Assembly (NCBI RefSeq): GCF_001723175.1
Contig: NC_064651.1
Coordinates: forward strand, 3,968,001-4,032,000
Reading direction: 5' to 3'
Length of the DNA: 64,000 bases
Source: Penicillium oxalicum
Taxonomy: Eukaryota; Ascomycota; Eurotiomycetes; Eurotiales; Aspergillaceae
The notes below the pieces were generated by a model. That model was not told where the DNA came from and did no database searches. It saw only the letters and a list, made by a program, of their open reading frames with translations. The position numbers and the translations under genes were made by a program. This document shows, in pieces, positions 50,150 to 63,434 of the stretch. The first letter of the stretch is position 1. Every line of letters starts with the position of its first letter.

Positions 50150-52208
50150 TTATTCATCATCGAAGATCTGCACTCGGTCCGCGTATTCACGAATTTTCGA
50201 GTAGTAGGTCTCTTCGATTTCGTCGCCTCGGCCCCCGGCAACACGGAGGATGAGGTCATTCAAAGAGGATCGGCCAAGTATATCGACATGGTCGCCTAAA
50301 TACGTAGGCAGAGAGGTGAGTAAAGGAGCTCAACGCTTGCGTGATACGAAGAGGGGAGGTGGATATATCAATCAATACCTGTATTGGGTCCACCGCGTGG
50401 GGAGAAACGGTCCGGTTCGTGAGGCATCTCAAAGACCTTGATTTTCGCCCCGGCGGGATTATATCGCTTGATGCGCCAGCCTTTGGCACACATGTAGCCC
50501 GTGCTCAGCAGGTTGACCGTCCCGTCACCTTCACCCATCAAGACGCCATGGTCGATATTTTCATTGATCGTCACAGTCGTGTCGATGCTCACATTTAGAT
50601 TCACCAGGGGATCAAGATCTTCTTGGTAGAAATAGCTTCTTTCTGTAGGTTTGCCGACGCCGTAGAAGCAGTAAATTTTCATATTCGGTGCCAGTGGAAG
50701 ACGGGCCTCGAGGGGATTCAACCATGTTCGCGGATCTTTCTCATTCGCCTCCACTTCGCGTTTTGTATGCGCGACTCCGTGAGAGTAGCTGCCCAGCACT
50801 TGCTCGCGGTACCAGTCCTCACTTTGATCCAACATGTACTGCAGACTCTCGGATGTGGTAAGGTTGCGCCGCGTCCACGAGGAATTGGTCTCTCGGAACC
50901 TGATCAGATTGCCAAAGCTGACTTCCTGACCGGGCTTATCATCAGGGGCCCAGGTCGCATTACCCCAGACGGCATCACCGCCCTTAGGAAGCATGCTGGA
51001 AATGCCGGGCATGGCCCGGAAGATCTCCGCCCGCTCCTCCTTGGACAGGAATTTCTCCAGGCCATAGACGGCAAAGGCGTTCAGTTGTGCTGTATCACGC
51101 ATCTCGCCAGACAAGACGGCCGTCAGCCCTTTGACGGCACCCAACATGCACCCACTGACGTTGATCCAGGAGTCGATATGGCGATCGACCCAATCCTTGC
51201 CACCGTTGCCGTGAGCTTCACTTTCCACCCATTTGAAGAAGAACAGGACAACTTGCGAGCCCATGCTGTGCGATACCAGAGATATCTTTTCGCCTCCTGT
51301 TTCGACCGCGGTTTCAATATAGGATTTCAGTCTGCTGAAATACTTGTCGCGAACTTCGAGATTCAAGTAGGAAAGTCGCCAGTCATAGGCAGCGGTGAAG
51401 GCATTAGTTGGGTCATATCCAATGGTCGCCAAGTTCTCGAGAATTTTGTTCCAGATCCAGTATCCCGTGATAAAGAAGTCTGTGGCGTCGAAGCCCTGCG
51501 CAGCTCGCAACTTGATGCCCGGTGGATCGAGTCCCGTCTTGCGGTCTAGCATGATGTGGTTTTTCCATTCGGCTTTATCCAGAACCAAAGCTCGCATCAT
51601 GGTCCAGCTGCCCCATAGCCGCCGACGGAAGTACTGGCGTGAATTGTCCCCGGTCCCCCAACTCTCAAGTCCCGTAGAGATAACGCCGGGGATCATCACC
51701 ACTGGATGTTTGGCGCCGATCCCTTGGGACTGAAGGTGCAGGCCGACGGCAAAAGAATCGTAGCTGACTGCATCACGCTCACGTTGCTAGAGCCACATAT
51801 AATCAGCGCGATCCAACAAATGTGTCTTCCTCTCAGCAGCCAAAGCAAACCTTTGAAGGCGGGCGAACCACTTACAGAGAATGCCTTTGCATCACGCACA
51901 ATGCCTTGAGGCATCACATCAATCAACGACTCCAGATTCAAGTCCATCAACGATTCCAAACTGATGACCTCCTGTTGATTCGCAAAGAAGAGGGCAACCA
52001 AGACGCCGAACAAGCCACCAAGTACGAAAATAAATCCATTTCGACGCTTGCTTCGTGGTCGAATAACCAGCTGCTTGACCTTTGCACCACCAAACTCTTC
52101 GCGAAGTTTGTCCTCTTCCGTCTTGAGCCGGTTTAATAATGGCCGTCCCTTGCTGTCCTTCTTATCGCCCGGTGCGGCATCATCCTTGCCCGCACGACGG
52201 CGCAGCAT
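50150..52208 (-). CDS. lro1: phospholipid:diacylglycerol acyltransferase
   Basis: Transfers an acyl chain from a phospholipid to diacylglycerol, making triacylglycerol at the ER and lipid droplets. Exons on the minus strand: 52208-51876, 51786-50379 and 50295-50150, giving 628 residues in frame. A basic cytosolic N-terminus (MLRRRAGKDD...) precedes one membrane anchor (GFIFVLGGLFGVLVALFF). The lumenal LCAT-like domain has HPVVMIPGVISTGLESWGT, the nucleophile motif SLVSHSMGSQVV, and the acid region MGEGDGTVNLLSTGY. The catalytic His is on the last exon (GDHVDILGRSSL). The first splice is best placed at 51787 (CTAG), because the alternative acceptor further downstream does not keep frame. It is divergent from MAK3. 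Confidence 0.94.
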
Positions 52209-52800
52209 ATTGCGACCGCGGAGAAAGCCGAGATCACCCAGAGGGCTCTCACCAGAGCTTCAGCGAACTAACTTGACGAAAGGTGGAAAAGGGACTTTTC
52301 TTGTGTTTGTTGCTCTCAGCTGACCCGAAAAGTGAGGGAGGAGGGAGAAATGAGTCGGAAGAGACTGCTTGAAAGAAAAGCAAGAAACATGTGCGTGTGT
52401 GTGTGTGTACCTGCACTTGTGCAGGAACGCGGGATCACGGGCGTCACATGGCAATTCTCGGGAGACCCGACTTTTGGGGAGCTCGTCGCGTCACACTTAA
52501 GCTTCCAGCTTTCCCTTCAGTTCCGCTTCCGACCTGACATCTTCCGACTCCGAACGACTGCAGCACCAGCCACCGACTGCTGACCAGTGGATAGACAGAC
52601 CAAAAGCTACTCCGCGACTCCACTCTTGTCGGGGGCCATCTCTACCGCACAACCCAGTGAACCCCACCCTTCCCAGAGCACTTCAACAAGTTCACAACTC
52701 ACTCAAAAGCTGCGACAGTCGGGTCGACGCGCCCTGAACACCATTGGCTCTTTCCACTATCCATATCATTCCTCGACGTTCTCTCTCCAAGACTGTGAAG
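52209..52800. other. divergent promoter region, LRO1 / MAK3
   Basis: About 590 bp head-to-head spacer with a short GT dinucleotide run near 52390-52409. It should hold both promoters. No gene is seen. Confidence 0.55.
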
Positions 52801-53460
52801 ATGAGTCAAAGTGACTCGTCTGATTTGCGCTACGTGCGGTATGACAGTGCCCGTGAAAATGAATACGTCGCCGCCATGCGTCAATTGATCTCCAAAGATC
52901 TGTCGGAACCCTATAGCATCTACGTCTACCGGTATTTTCTCTACCAATGGGGCGATCTCTGTTTTCTTGCTATGGACGAGAACGACGAAATGGTGGGCGT
53001 CGTGGTCTCGAAGCTGGAGCCGCATCGTGGAGGTCCACTCCGAGGGTACATTGCTATGCTGGCTGTGCGCGAGGAGTCCCGAGGTCGAGGGATTGCGACC
53101 AGGCTAGTACGCATGGCTATTGACGCCATGATTGAGCGCGACGCGGATGAGGTACGTCTTCTGTCCGACATACGAGTGAGGCAGAGGGGTTTGTTCGGAT
53201 TGCTCACCGTGAGATATGATTTGCAGATTGTCCTCGAGACCGAGATTACCAATACTGCTGCCATGAAGCTCTACGAAAGACTGGGCTTCTTACGCAGTAA
53301 ACGACTCCACCGTTATTACCTCAACGGCAACTCCGCATACCGCCTTGTCCTCTACCTGCGAGAGGGGGTAGGCTCTATCCGGACCTCATACGACCCGTAT
53401 GGCCCGCCCTATCCAATGGATCATCCCATTGCTCCGACAACTGAAGGAAACGGCAGTTGA
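52801..53460 (+). CDS. mak3: N-alpha-acetyltransferase, NatC catalytic subunit
   Basis: Acetylates N-terminal Met followed by hydrophobic residues, as catalytic subunit of the NatC complex. Exons 52801-53151 and 53227-53460 give 194 residues. The stretch [17 protein letters not shown] is nearly the same as in yeast Mak3. The acetyl-CoA loop is [13 protein letters not shown] (the R/Q-x-x-G-x-G/A motif), and the sheet strand after the splice reads [21 protein letters not shown]. The ATG at 52801 is the first in-frame ATG; upstream frame is open but has none. The 75-nt intron is a multiple of three with no in-frame stop, so a retained-intron protein of 219 residues would be readable; comparison with yeast strongly supports splicing. 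The protein is longer than the core at its C-terminus by a short Pro-rich tail. Confidence 0.93.
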   Translation: MSQSDSSDLRYVRYDSARENEYVAAMRQLISKDLSEPYSIYVYRYFLYQWGDLCFLAMDENDEMVGVVVSKLEPHRGGPLRGYIAMLAVREESRGRGIATRLVRMAIDAMIERDADEVRLLSDIRVRQRGLFGLLTVRYDLQIVLETEITNTAAMKLYERLGFLRSKRLHRYYLNGNSAYRLVLYLREGVGSIRTSYDPYGPPYPMDHPIAPTTEGNGS

Positions 53461-55617
53461 GTCAGTCGATGCGACAACTTCGTCATGTCGTGCTCCCGCG
53501 TCTCGATCGGAGTCCAGGCTTTGTTCTCAAAAACTCAATGGGCGAGGACATGAGCGATGGAGTGTTCAGTTTGATCAACTCTGAGAGCTCGCTTGCCTTT
53601 ATTGCAAATTCAATGCAAACCAGCCAGCACACTTGACAGACGAGAATTGCCCGGAGTAGTCTCACTCCCACCGAAAGAGAGGGGGAGAGGGAGCCTATTT
53701 TCTGTTTCTCATCTACTCAGTCGCCGCCGAAATTGATCTTCTCGACTGGAGCTAGGGACTCCCTTTAGCATTGACCACATTGATTGGATGGGGCTCTTAT
53801 CAAGGAGTGCAGCCGAGGCACCAATGCAGAGTCGGCAACAGGACAATGACTCGGTGAGAAAGCATCACGTTACGAACATCGCATGACTGCGTTGTCATAC
53901 CACCTTCCATCGCAAGCGAAGCGGCTTGAATCTCATACTTTGCATCGATTTCGCTCTCTGGTGGTGTTTTGGTGAATCAGCTCAATCCCCGTTAAAGTCT
54001 TCCTGTCCTCGGGCTTTTCCTTTGGCTTGATTGACTCAAGTTCCTATCTGGCATTGAGCTTGGGCAATACTGATGCTCGCAAAGCCTCACATCTATTCAG
54101 TGTTGTGTGATAGGGCTGAACTCGCAAGAATGAGGATCTCAGAACGGACGTCAGGTAATTGCATGGGAACGGCGGTTTTTTGTCGACCTTAGCAAATGAG
54201 AGACAATCAAATGTTCAGCGACTCTTCATTGGAGGCGCAGGTCTCCGGGTAAATCCACATTTTCTGCCTTCCAATGTACATCCAGCCTCGAACAAACAAG
54301 ATGAGTCAAAATCGAGAAGCTTTCAAAAGTGACGGGCCTGTGTATTTCACGACAAGTCACCCAGGATTTTACGAATCAGAGCCACTGTCTCGACAATTCG
54401 ACTCAATAAACAAATGGTGCACAGTGGCTACAGGCGGGGAAGCCAGCTCTTTCACGATCTACATAGGATGCTAGATCACTGGTACCTAGTCATGGAGAGC
54501 ACAAGCTGCTCGGTTCAATGATATGGATCCATTTTGGAGTGAAGGGGCTTGTAGTCCAGTTGAGGCGAGACGGAGAAGTGTCTTTATCATACACTTCTAC
54601 TAGGTAAATCAAGCATTCATTGATTCCACCGGGTTTATCAGATGATAGAGCATCGACGCTGAGATGCCCGACTATCCTACCCGAGAGATTGATGATCATC
54701 GCAAACGCCGTCTGGACGTTCGTGAGACTCTGCGGTGACTACTTCGTGATCACGGGGTTTGCAGCAAATTCGTCGAGTGCCTGCCTCAATGAACCGGGCA
54801 CATCTTTTCGTCCACACATATTCTGGATATGACTCGGTTATGATATTAGCTGTATGCTACTTCTCGCGACGAGGTATTCTGAGAGGACTCGTCATGAAAT
54901 GAAAGCAAATAAAGACGTCTCTCTAATGGTAATATCCTAGACGAGCAGTAAGGAACACCTTGGAAGAAAGGTCATTCAGAACAAGCACATCTAGCGTCGT
55001 ACAGTTACCGACGATGTCATTTGATGGTCGAGGCCGTGTTTCAGTAACTCGTCTAATATGTCTTCACTGCTAGGTGTGTCTGGCGGCGGAGTGGTGACTT
55101 TCAACGAATGTGAGTCGGTCTGGTTCAGCCATCCACGGTTCCAATTGGCCTGCCTCCGCCAGTTGTCGCACCCTGTGGCTGAAGCTACAGACACATATAG
55201 CGTAGCGTTTTAAATCACTCTGATGTATCCTGTTTCGTTGGCTGAAGAGATGCCACGAGCTTTTAATATATGGCCATCAAGTTTGTTGGCAGCCCCTTAC
55301 GTCATCGGCCTAGAATCTTGCCCTGACCGTGCCACCACGAAGATCATCTTGACCATAGTAAAATACCTAACTGACTACCTTATCTAGATAGCTAGAGAAA
55401 CGTGAGTAATGTACCCCCCAAAAAGAAAATCTCTGGCATCTTTGCAGATGAGATCACTCCATTCTTTCTGATTCCAATTTCCCTACGCTCTTGCGACCGC
55501 TGTCGGTGTCAACAAGCAAAGACAAACGAGCTTCAATCCGCCTCAACCGAACCTCTGTCGTCGTAGGTCACCTGGATACTCGCCGTGATTTTGACTATCG
55601 TCCGTGACTGCACCATC
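53461..55617. other. gene-free region after MAK3
   Basis: About 2.2 kb without a recognisable gene. A 57-residue ATG frame at 54303-54474 (MSQNREAFKSDG...) matches nothing I know and is not called. The last part is presumably the promoter and leader of the next gene. Confidence 0.5.
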
Positions 55618-56319
55618 ATGCCCGTCGATCCCGTTTCGAGCAGTGTTGGCTCCGTCAACAAGGCCAGCGACACCGCGACCAGCACGGCCAAATCGACCAC
55701 CAAGAAGCCCGTCAAAAAATTACAAAAGACCACTAAACCGGTGACCAGCGATCCAGACCTTCCCGGTGGATTTCCCAGCGAAGAGACTGCTCGCAAGAAT
55801 GACCAACCTCCACCCTCGGTCAACTTTGGCGGTATCTGGACGGCCATCAAGCAGTGGTTTGCCTCGTTCGTTCCGTGGGCCTTTGACTGGTTCGAAGTCT
55901 TTGTCCAAACGTTAGTCAACAAGTACCTGCCAGCACCGAAACAGGCGGCCATGTACGAGAAGATTCTGCAACGGCCGATTGCTTCGACATTTCTTATCTG
56001 TCAGATGATCTGCTGCGGGGTGCCTTTGCTTGTCTTCCTCTTGGGAGTGTTCTTGTTTGCGATCATTGCGGTGCTGCTCTGGGTGGTGTTGGCGCTGCTG
56101 ATTCTGGGCCCGGTCTTGCTTGTGGCCAGTATGATGGGTGTTTCGCTTTGGGGTTGGGGTTGGGTGTTTTATGGATTGGTCAAGTTTCTCGATCGGAAGT
56201 TCCTGGGCGGTGTGATTATGCGCAGTTGGGCGATCAAGCAACAGACTGATGTTGGGCAGGACGAGGGTGAGGCCGAAGAGACGACCGTGGAAGAAGAAGG
56301 TGGGAAGAAAGAACAATGA
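55618..56319 (+). CDS. small membrane protein, possibly LDO/promethin-like
   Basis: Intronless 233-residue protein; the ATG at 55618 is the first in frame. It has a polar Lys/Thr/Ser-rich N-terminus, an amphipathic Trp-rich stretch (GGIWTAIKQWFASFVPWAF) near residue 75, and, from about residue 130, a very hydrophobic stretch of 50-60 residues (CCGVPLLVFLLGVFLFAIIA and onward) broken by one Pro and ending SLWGWGWVFYGLVKF. The tail is acidic, then basic. A long membrane hairpin of this kind after an amphipathic helix resembles yeast Ldo16/Ldo45 and animal promethin (LDAF1), which organise lipid droplets with seipin. That assignment rests on overall pattern, not on a diagnostic motif. It lies 3.4 kb from LRO1, a lipid-droplet triacylglycerol enzyme, which is suggestive only. 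Confidence 0.75.
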   Translation: MPVDPVSSSVGSVNKASDTATSTAKSTTKKPVKKLQKTTKPVTSDPDLPGGFPSEETARKNDQPPPSVNFGGIWTAIKQWFASFVPWAFDWFEVFVQTLVNKYLPAPKQAAMYEKILQRPIASTFLICQMICCGVPLLVFLLGVFLFAIIAVLLWVVLALLILGPVLLVASMMGVSLWGWGWVFYGLVKFLDRKFLGGVIMRSWAIKQQTDVGQDEGEAEETTVEEEGGKKEQ

Positions 56320-59300
56320 TGGATGGTCTTGTGAGGGGGGCGAATATCACATTGGAGACTGCCCGTCGACGGAGGGAGACCGGTGAGCTTGCTTGCTGAC
56401 TGGATAATATTGTGCTTGTTATGAGGCCGTGCATTTGTATTTTAATTTTATCAATTGAAGCAAGCTATACGGGTCATTTTGACATACATGCGATCAAGTT
56501 ACGAGTGACAAATTACCATTGTCCTCAGTATCGTCGTCTGGAGAAAGAATAAATTGGCCGGTCAACATCATCGACTTTGCTTTAACCTTTTAGTTCTTAG
56601 AGTTGGGCAAGCCGATGGATTCAAATCTACCTTTCTCTGCGACAACAAGGAGTTTTGTAATGGAAAACTTCAACCTTTGATATCTCGAATGTGATCTGCC
56701 GAGCGCTTCTTGCTGACTATTTCCCTTTGATCATGGGTCAATTATTGCGATGAATTTCATCAACAAGTGATCAGATATGGAGCCGTTAACAGTCCCCGAA
56801 ATTCCTTTTCGTTTCGAGGACAAGCTGAAGCCAGTTGGCTTTTTTTGAATCATCAAATCGATTGTAGTAAGGTAGGTATTCCTCGATCATCATCTGGAAG
56901 ACCCTCTCTTATTCTTGAGAACTAAAAAGATACACCAGCTTCCGACGGGATACCCGGTCGAAATACACCATTGAATATTAGAAAGGCCACAACCCCCGCT
57001 AACAGGCCGGTCTTGCAAGCAAAAATCCAATAGAATGAGATTGAATCATAGTCGGCAAATCTGAAGCTCTAAATTCAACATTCTGAGCATGTATGTACTG
57101 TAGTAGAATCACCTCCTTGACAGAGCCCTCAGAGCTAAATGACCGGCCCCTACTACGCATGGCGAAAGATCTACCCCAACGGTTATCTGCAACTCCGCCA
57201 GCAGCAGACAAAGTACAAGCCAAGTCTTACTAGGAAAATAACATTTGTCGATTTTTACACCTGTGCAGTTTTGAAAGAAAGAAAAAAAGAAAAAGAAAAC
57301 GGCCCCCCGCTCCTATAGCAGCAGGGGTGTTTGGTGTCGAATTGATCTGCAAAAGAGTGCCTAGCGCGTTTCATCATGGCAAACGGGTGAATCGGCAATC
57401 AATGGGGACTCGGGTGGGGGTGTTGAAAGTGTAAGTACACGCGGCTACACGGTGACTCGTGTCGGCTGGACTCTGGCACCAGGGATTGATCGGAAAAGCT
57501 GCCGTGACTGGGCAGTGACTGGTTCTGGATGTGTTGGGTCAAGACTCTACCTAGGGAATAATATCCCAGCGAGTGGGCGGCTAGAACCTTGATTCGGAAG
57601 AGATATGGCCTGAGTAGCTTGTGGGTCGAGAACATCTCCGACTGCGAGAATTGTCCAAAGACTGCATCTTCGAGAGAAGTCGGGTGCAGTAGATCTAAGT
57701 GAGCTGCGTACTGGGTACACGCGGCAGATAACGGATGAAGAAGAGACTAAACTACCAAGTCTGGGAGTAAACATAGCAGTTCAGGTGACTGTTGATCAAC
57801 GTGCATCAAGCCACCTCTTGATTATTCTGCAGTTGATCACTCGGCCGGAAAATAAATGCCAGTGAGATTGCGATATGTTCGGACTGGGGCCGTCGAGGAA
57901 CCTTGACACGCTAACCTCTTTTCCACATCCCCTGCAGATTTCCACTTTTGGAGATACGATATCTTTTTTCCCCTCATCCTGAGCCATAAGTAGCAACGCA
58001 ACGCAACTGGATTCTCTGCATCGGCCAAGGAAGTACGGCACACCCTGAATTTCAAGTACCAGGCGGCCGCTTTGTAATAAAGATGAGAAGATCAATATTG
58101 CCTCAAGAATTGGCCAAGTGACCCCAGTAGATTGTAACCCTTGCCAACCCCCGGCATTTCATGCAAAGCATGTGTTTCAGAGGGCGTGCTCGAAGCAAAC
58201 GGCCTGATTGTTGCCGGTCAAACGGCTGCCTGCATGCGCCTGTCTTACACAGAGTCAAACCACTGTCCACATATTGGTGATAAACCTGAGGTGGTACCAA
58301 AACGGCCGTGCAGACAGGGCTGGGGAGGGTCAAGTGGCTGGACGCAGGGGGCTGGCGCTGATGCTGCGTATCTATTTGAGTTGCAGGAAGCCGGACGGTT
58401 CGAGACTCAGGAGAAGGACAGGCCAGGTCGGGAAAGGGCTCAGTCTGACTGCAGCTCATTCTTGAGAAGCGAGGGCTACGGGCGAGTCACTCATGCCATC
58501 TGATAGGGAATTGATCAGAAGTCGGTACCAATACCCACTCAGGGCCGCTCTTTTGCAGATTCATGTTACTCTGTCATTATCTACAGTACTTGCGCTACAG
58601 GTACGACGATCCATTGGAGTTTGAGTCGGTGCCTATGCCTGGCACTATGTACCACGATTGGCACGGCGAGGACAATGCACCGTGTCTCATCAACGCCGGC
58701 TGGGAGCACTGGCCAAAACTCTATCTATCTGCACAGCAGTCAGGACGACTGTACAGTGATACTAGCTTATTTGGAGTTTCGCCGGGGTGCCACCGGAGAG
58801 GATAACATATGGGGGAAAAAGGAAAGAGGGGGGGAACGAAGCAAACACAAGGCACTTCGGCTTAATGAATTCATCTCATGCAGCCCCGCAGGTTGGTAGA
58901 GATGGGAAATCGATTGCGTACTTTCCGGCAAACAGCTCCGACGCTGATGTATGGACAAGGTGGAACTGGAATTACAACGACATACAAGCGCACAGAGTCG
59001 AAAGTTCTCGACTGATTCAATCTGGATTCAGTGCAATGAGCGGGTTTCCATCACTGTCTGACTGGTGAAGCACATGGCTCATGTGCCTCGAACTCTGCAG
59101 TACACAGGATTGTTGTACGATCAAATCGACCATGAAAGACGGCCAGCGTTCCCTTCCTGATCACATATTCACGAACTGTATTTGAGACAAACCTGTTAAT
59201 GCTGGTTTGTCCCCAGGATCGCGGCTTGGTCATTTAGGTTCATCGCTGTACCTTGGCTGTGTGTGTGTAGCTGTGTACCCATCAGACTCCACTGGATTTG

Positions 59301-62300
59301 AGTCTGCCGCATGCGAAAAAGCAATCAAGTTGAGGGCCTTCTCGGATCAATGAACCGGGAGGCCGGGGGTGCCTTGATCCATGCACCTGCGCTACCTTAT
59401 GTTTTGCGGTTGGGCAGGCAGATTGTCCACAATTGTGAGACATGCGGTCGCTAGCGTCAAAATGCCCGTAGCACCTGTCACCATGCTAAGCTCTGGATGG
59501 AGGAGGGCAGATCTGGTCTGGGTATACCGGACATCGGAACTTTGTTGCGTGGCGTCATTGCGACTTCATCTGAGCACTTGATACCAGTCACCACGGTCTC
59601 AACAGAGAGTAGCCCTTGAATTGCCTACTAATTCACACATGAAACCATGGCAGATTGCCCGGTTCAAACGCGGCCTCATAGACAAATTGGAGTAACCCAC
59701 AAGTTCCTATACAGAACCAAGTTTCTGGAGACAAGAAATATGAAAAGAGTCTGTCACTTTCCAGAGCGATTGGTATGCCTTTTCTCGTCAGTCGTACGGT
59801 CCCTGGAGAGATGGCCTATCGCCTTGAACCGGATCCTGACGATCCCGGGAGTCACATGCATGGGCCACCAGGAACACGAGGCCGCTAGTACAGAAGCGGC
59901 TGGCACAGAGAACCCCATCTTCTGTCAAGACAACATCCTTGTCTCTTGCGATCCTTATCTGTACAATTCTCTATCAGGATTTGCCTCGCAGACTGGCTGC
60001 ATGGTTATCCCTCCATCTTTATCATTCACGAGAGTGAGGGGGAACCTTCGGCTTCGTAGGTCTTGTCGATCGGACAGAACCTTGACTACTCGTGAGACTT
60101 GCTCTCCGTTACCAGAACTATATCTGAAACTGCCCGTCACTTTCTCTGGATGATCTCAATATGGACGGTACCTGATGCTCGGTTGATCCAGCGGGGATGG
60201 AGGGGGGGGGGAGAGATGAAAGGGCTCTCCAGCTAGCGATAACCATCTGCCGAGACTGGCCTGCCATGACTCGGGTTTCTGCCATTCAAGATAGTCAACT
60301 CATCCTCCTCCTGATTCTTGGCTGCAGGTTCCGAGTGTCGAGGTACATGTATACATACTCCTGGAAGTCCTGGCTGCCTTGGTGGGTCAGAGTCAGGACC
60401 AGTCAAACGCATCCCATCCCACATGGAGGTCTCGTGGTTTCCCTCAACGCCCCTCTTTCGCAATCCGGCTAGTCTACTTTGAATAGAACTCGGTGTGATC
60501 GGATGCTCTTTTCCTATCCACTTTCATTTTTTTTTCTTTTTGGGATCTCGCTCCGAGTCTCTCTAATCCAGGAGAGTCGGGCGTTCTCCACCGAGTTGGT
60601 GCCTTTGAAGAGGGGAGAAGTCAGTGCGGACTTGCGGGCCCCGTTTGCCTTCCCCAGTCCTGCTTCGGATGCAGGTACCAGTGGGCCGTGCAGAGTCTGA
60701 AAAATGAACCAACCACCTCTTCCGTTGCGGGTTCGGCGCATGAGACCTCCTGAGATGTCCGTTGCGTGTCTTGCCAATACGCTATGAGTTCGGAGGGGAA
60801 AGCGAGAGGGGGAGAGAAACAGAAAAAAAAAGACAAAAGAGAAAAATAAATAAAAAGAAAACTCATCTGCAGTCGGGGAATGCGGACAAGCTGTCACCTA
60901 GGAAGAAATGGACTGAAGATCACGACATTGCTCAGGGACTCATGCCGATGATCACTCAATTGGCCCAGTAACGTGCTCATTTGGAGATGGCTCGATGCTG
61001 ATTGACGGCTCGCGATGAGGTACCTCCCTCATACTGGGTCCCAAATGCGGCCATCATGGATCATGTGGAATTCAGCCCGCATGGATCGCAGTTGGCAGCC
61101 AAGAATGGTAACGTCAATCCCTCCAGGGTGCCAAGGTGGTCTACGATCTAGTGCCCGCACTCCGCAGTATCCTCGTATCATGGCCTCTTGACAATGCGTC
61201 TTGACGTTTCGCAAGCGCGGTAGGAGCGGCCAAGTGCTTTGGAGCCTTTGAAGCGTCGATCTGCGACGATGGAAGACATACGTAACGACTGACTCCGTTG
61301 TGGCTTGAATCAGATTCAGGACCCAATACTCTTCCTGTTTGTGAAGAGAGGTCCCGGACGAGGTGATTCAAAGCAGCAAGATAACCCGCGCGAGGTTCAT
61401 CCGATGCCCCCGAGAGCGTACGGGCGTCGATGCACCTCCGTAGTGTTCGACATGGCCCACTGCGAGGCTTGGGTGCCGGGCTTCGGGTGTGGCAAAGTCG
61501 ATGACAAACTTTGGAACTGGTTCAGGGGAGGACGATCGGCAAGATCGAGAAGGGGGTGAGTGAACACGGCAAACACGCACCCCTCCAGAGGCGAGGGAGC
61601 GAAAGATGGAACCCTGAAGCCGCTAGTGTATATGGCGTCTGCACGTCGACGGATCCATCACTCCCCAGATCGCAGTACGACGCTGCACGGCGCACCACTT
61701 GAGCGTCTTGAGGCATTTGATCAAGAATGACGCAGCGATATTGGCAATAGACGCAGATTGCTCTCAGGCTACTTTTGCGAGGAAGACTATCGTACAATGT
61801 TGTCGACTGGACGGGGAAGGATGAACGTGTCAGGAAGAGATCGTTAGCATGGCCGATAGTGAGAGATACCCTTGCATGAGAGGTGGGGAGAAGAAGAAAA
61901 AGGCAAAAAAAAAACAAGAATCTGACTATGGGTAAAGTGATGCCGGATCTACTACTACAGTTGGCAGACGAGGTACACAGAAAAAGAAATGAACTGCGAA
62001 CAAGAAAACAGAGTGTCGAGGATCCATTGCCAAAAAGATGTCCATTTGTCTGGTTCCTGAGTGCCTGCTGCCCAGCCAGGAACCAGGACCAGCGGAGAGG
62101 CTCACTGCGTCGGCGGGAGCGCAAAATGAGGAACCATCAGGAATTGATCGTATGGGCGTCGGTGCATCCTTACTGTCTGATACTATACTTCAGTACTGCA
62201 GTATGCACTCTATCGAGCAGAGTAGTACTCTTTGTATTTCATCCGAGAGTACTACAACTGTCAAAGTGGTGTACTCCATGCGCCTTGTCGGTGACTCGGT

Positions 62301-63434
62301 ACCAACTCCGGTACGGAGTCGGCCGTGGTTGATAGAAATTCCCAGCCCAAACCGCATGAACGGATCCATCGATTAAGATTTCTGTTGCTCCTCATCATTC
62401 ATCGGCGCGTTTCCCCTTTTTGCGACTCCACTCGTTCTTCTGGGCTGCGCGCACTCTGAACCGTGAACCGGGTGGCCCCAACGCCCGGCTTGAGAGTCCT
62501 CACGCCAACATTGAATTGCTGAACTCAATGATCACCGATCGCCTCCTCCCTCCTCAAGACTCTCACCACTCGGGACCTGACAGGCGTCCGTGACTCCTGT
62601 CCAGCCGATTGGCAACGCCTCCAAAGACACCGGTTTCATTTCCTCCCCGTGGTACCTGGTACCTGGCCCGCCGACAGTGGAACGGACTGGCAACTGACGG
62701 GACTCACCTCAAACCAATTTCATCTTTTTCGATCTCTCACACCCCCTTCGGCCCCGCCCTCTCGTCTTTCTTGACTCTTGACTCCTGCCCCCCCCTCTCT
62801 CTCTTCGACTCTCACTAGTACCTCCTCTCCCCCATTGAACCTGTCTCTTTTTCCTTTCTTTTTCTAACTCTGTCGCGAGGGACTTTGTCGTTCTCCTTCA
62901 TTCCTATTCCCTCACTGCATCCTCGTGCACTGGATTGTAGACTCTCCTCTCACCCGACGATACCCTCTTTCGCCCAACGTCCCCCCCCCCTTAATTCGGA
63001 CCATCGTATCTCTCCGTATATCCCCATTCGGGCTAATTGTGCTGTTCCTGACCCGCTCGCTCTTTTGGGCTCCTTTTTTTTCGTGTCCGCGCCAAATTTC
63101 CCGCTTTTGTCGACCGCCCCTCGACTCACTCACCCCTTGGTGGTGCTCGGCGCGCACCTGACCGTCTCTTTTCCTGACAATCGCGCTCCTAGGGACCAGA
63201 GTTGCAGGCGTATACAATCCGACCTCTGTCTCTCGCTCGAGGCTGGGCACAACCGACCGCTGGATCTATCCCGACGCGTCGCCGTTCCACCAGTGTGTTT
63301 ATCATTCTTTCAGAACCTGCAGCGCACCACGACTGCTGGGTGGAACGATTCAGCAATTGCGGCCCATCACCGTACGCTCAGCACCACTTGGTTCCGGGGA
63401 GATCACCTTCGTTGGCCCGTCGCCGATTCACACC
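56320..63434. other. 7 kb region without a recognisable gene, plus RasGAP-like leader
   Basis: No recognisable gene. The longest ATG-started frame is 59647-60153 (168 residues), with no motif, signal or splice-compatible neighbour, so it is not called. From about 62700 to 63430 the sequence becomes strongly pyrimidine-rich and should be the promoter and long 5' leader of the next gene. Confidence 0.5.

Noticed and set aside
50623..51549. A 308-codon open frame on the plus strand across LRO1
   Set aside because: Antisense shadow of the LRO1 coding frame, which has clear LCAT/PDAT motifs.
59647..60153. A 168-codon ATG frame
   Set aside because: No recognisable domain and ordinary, unbiased codon use in a gene-free region; not enough support for a gene.
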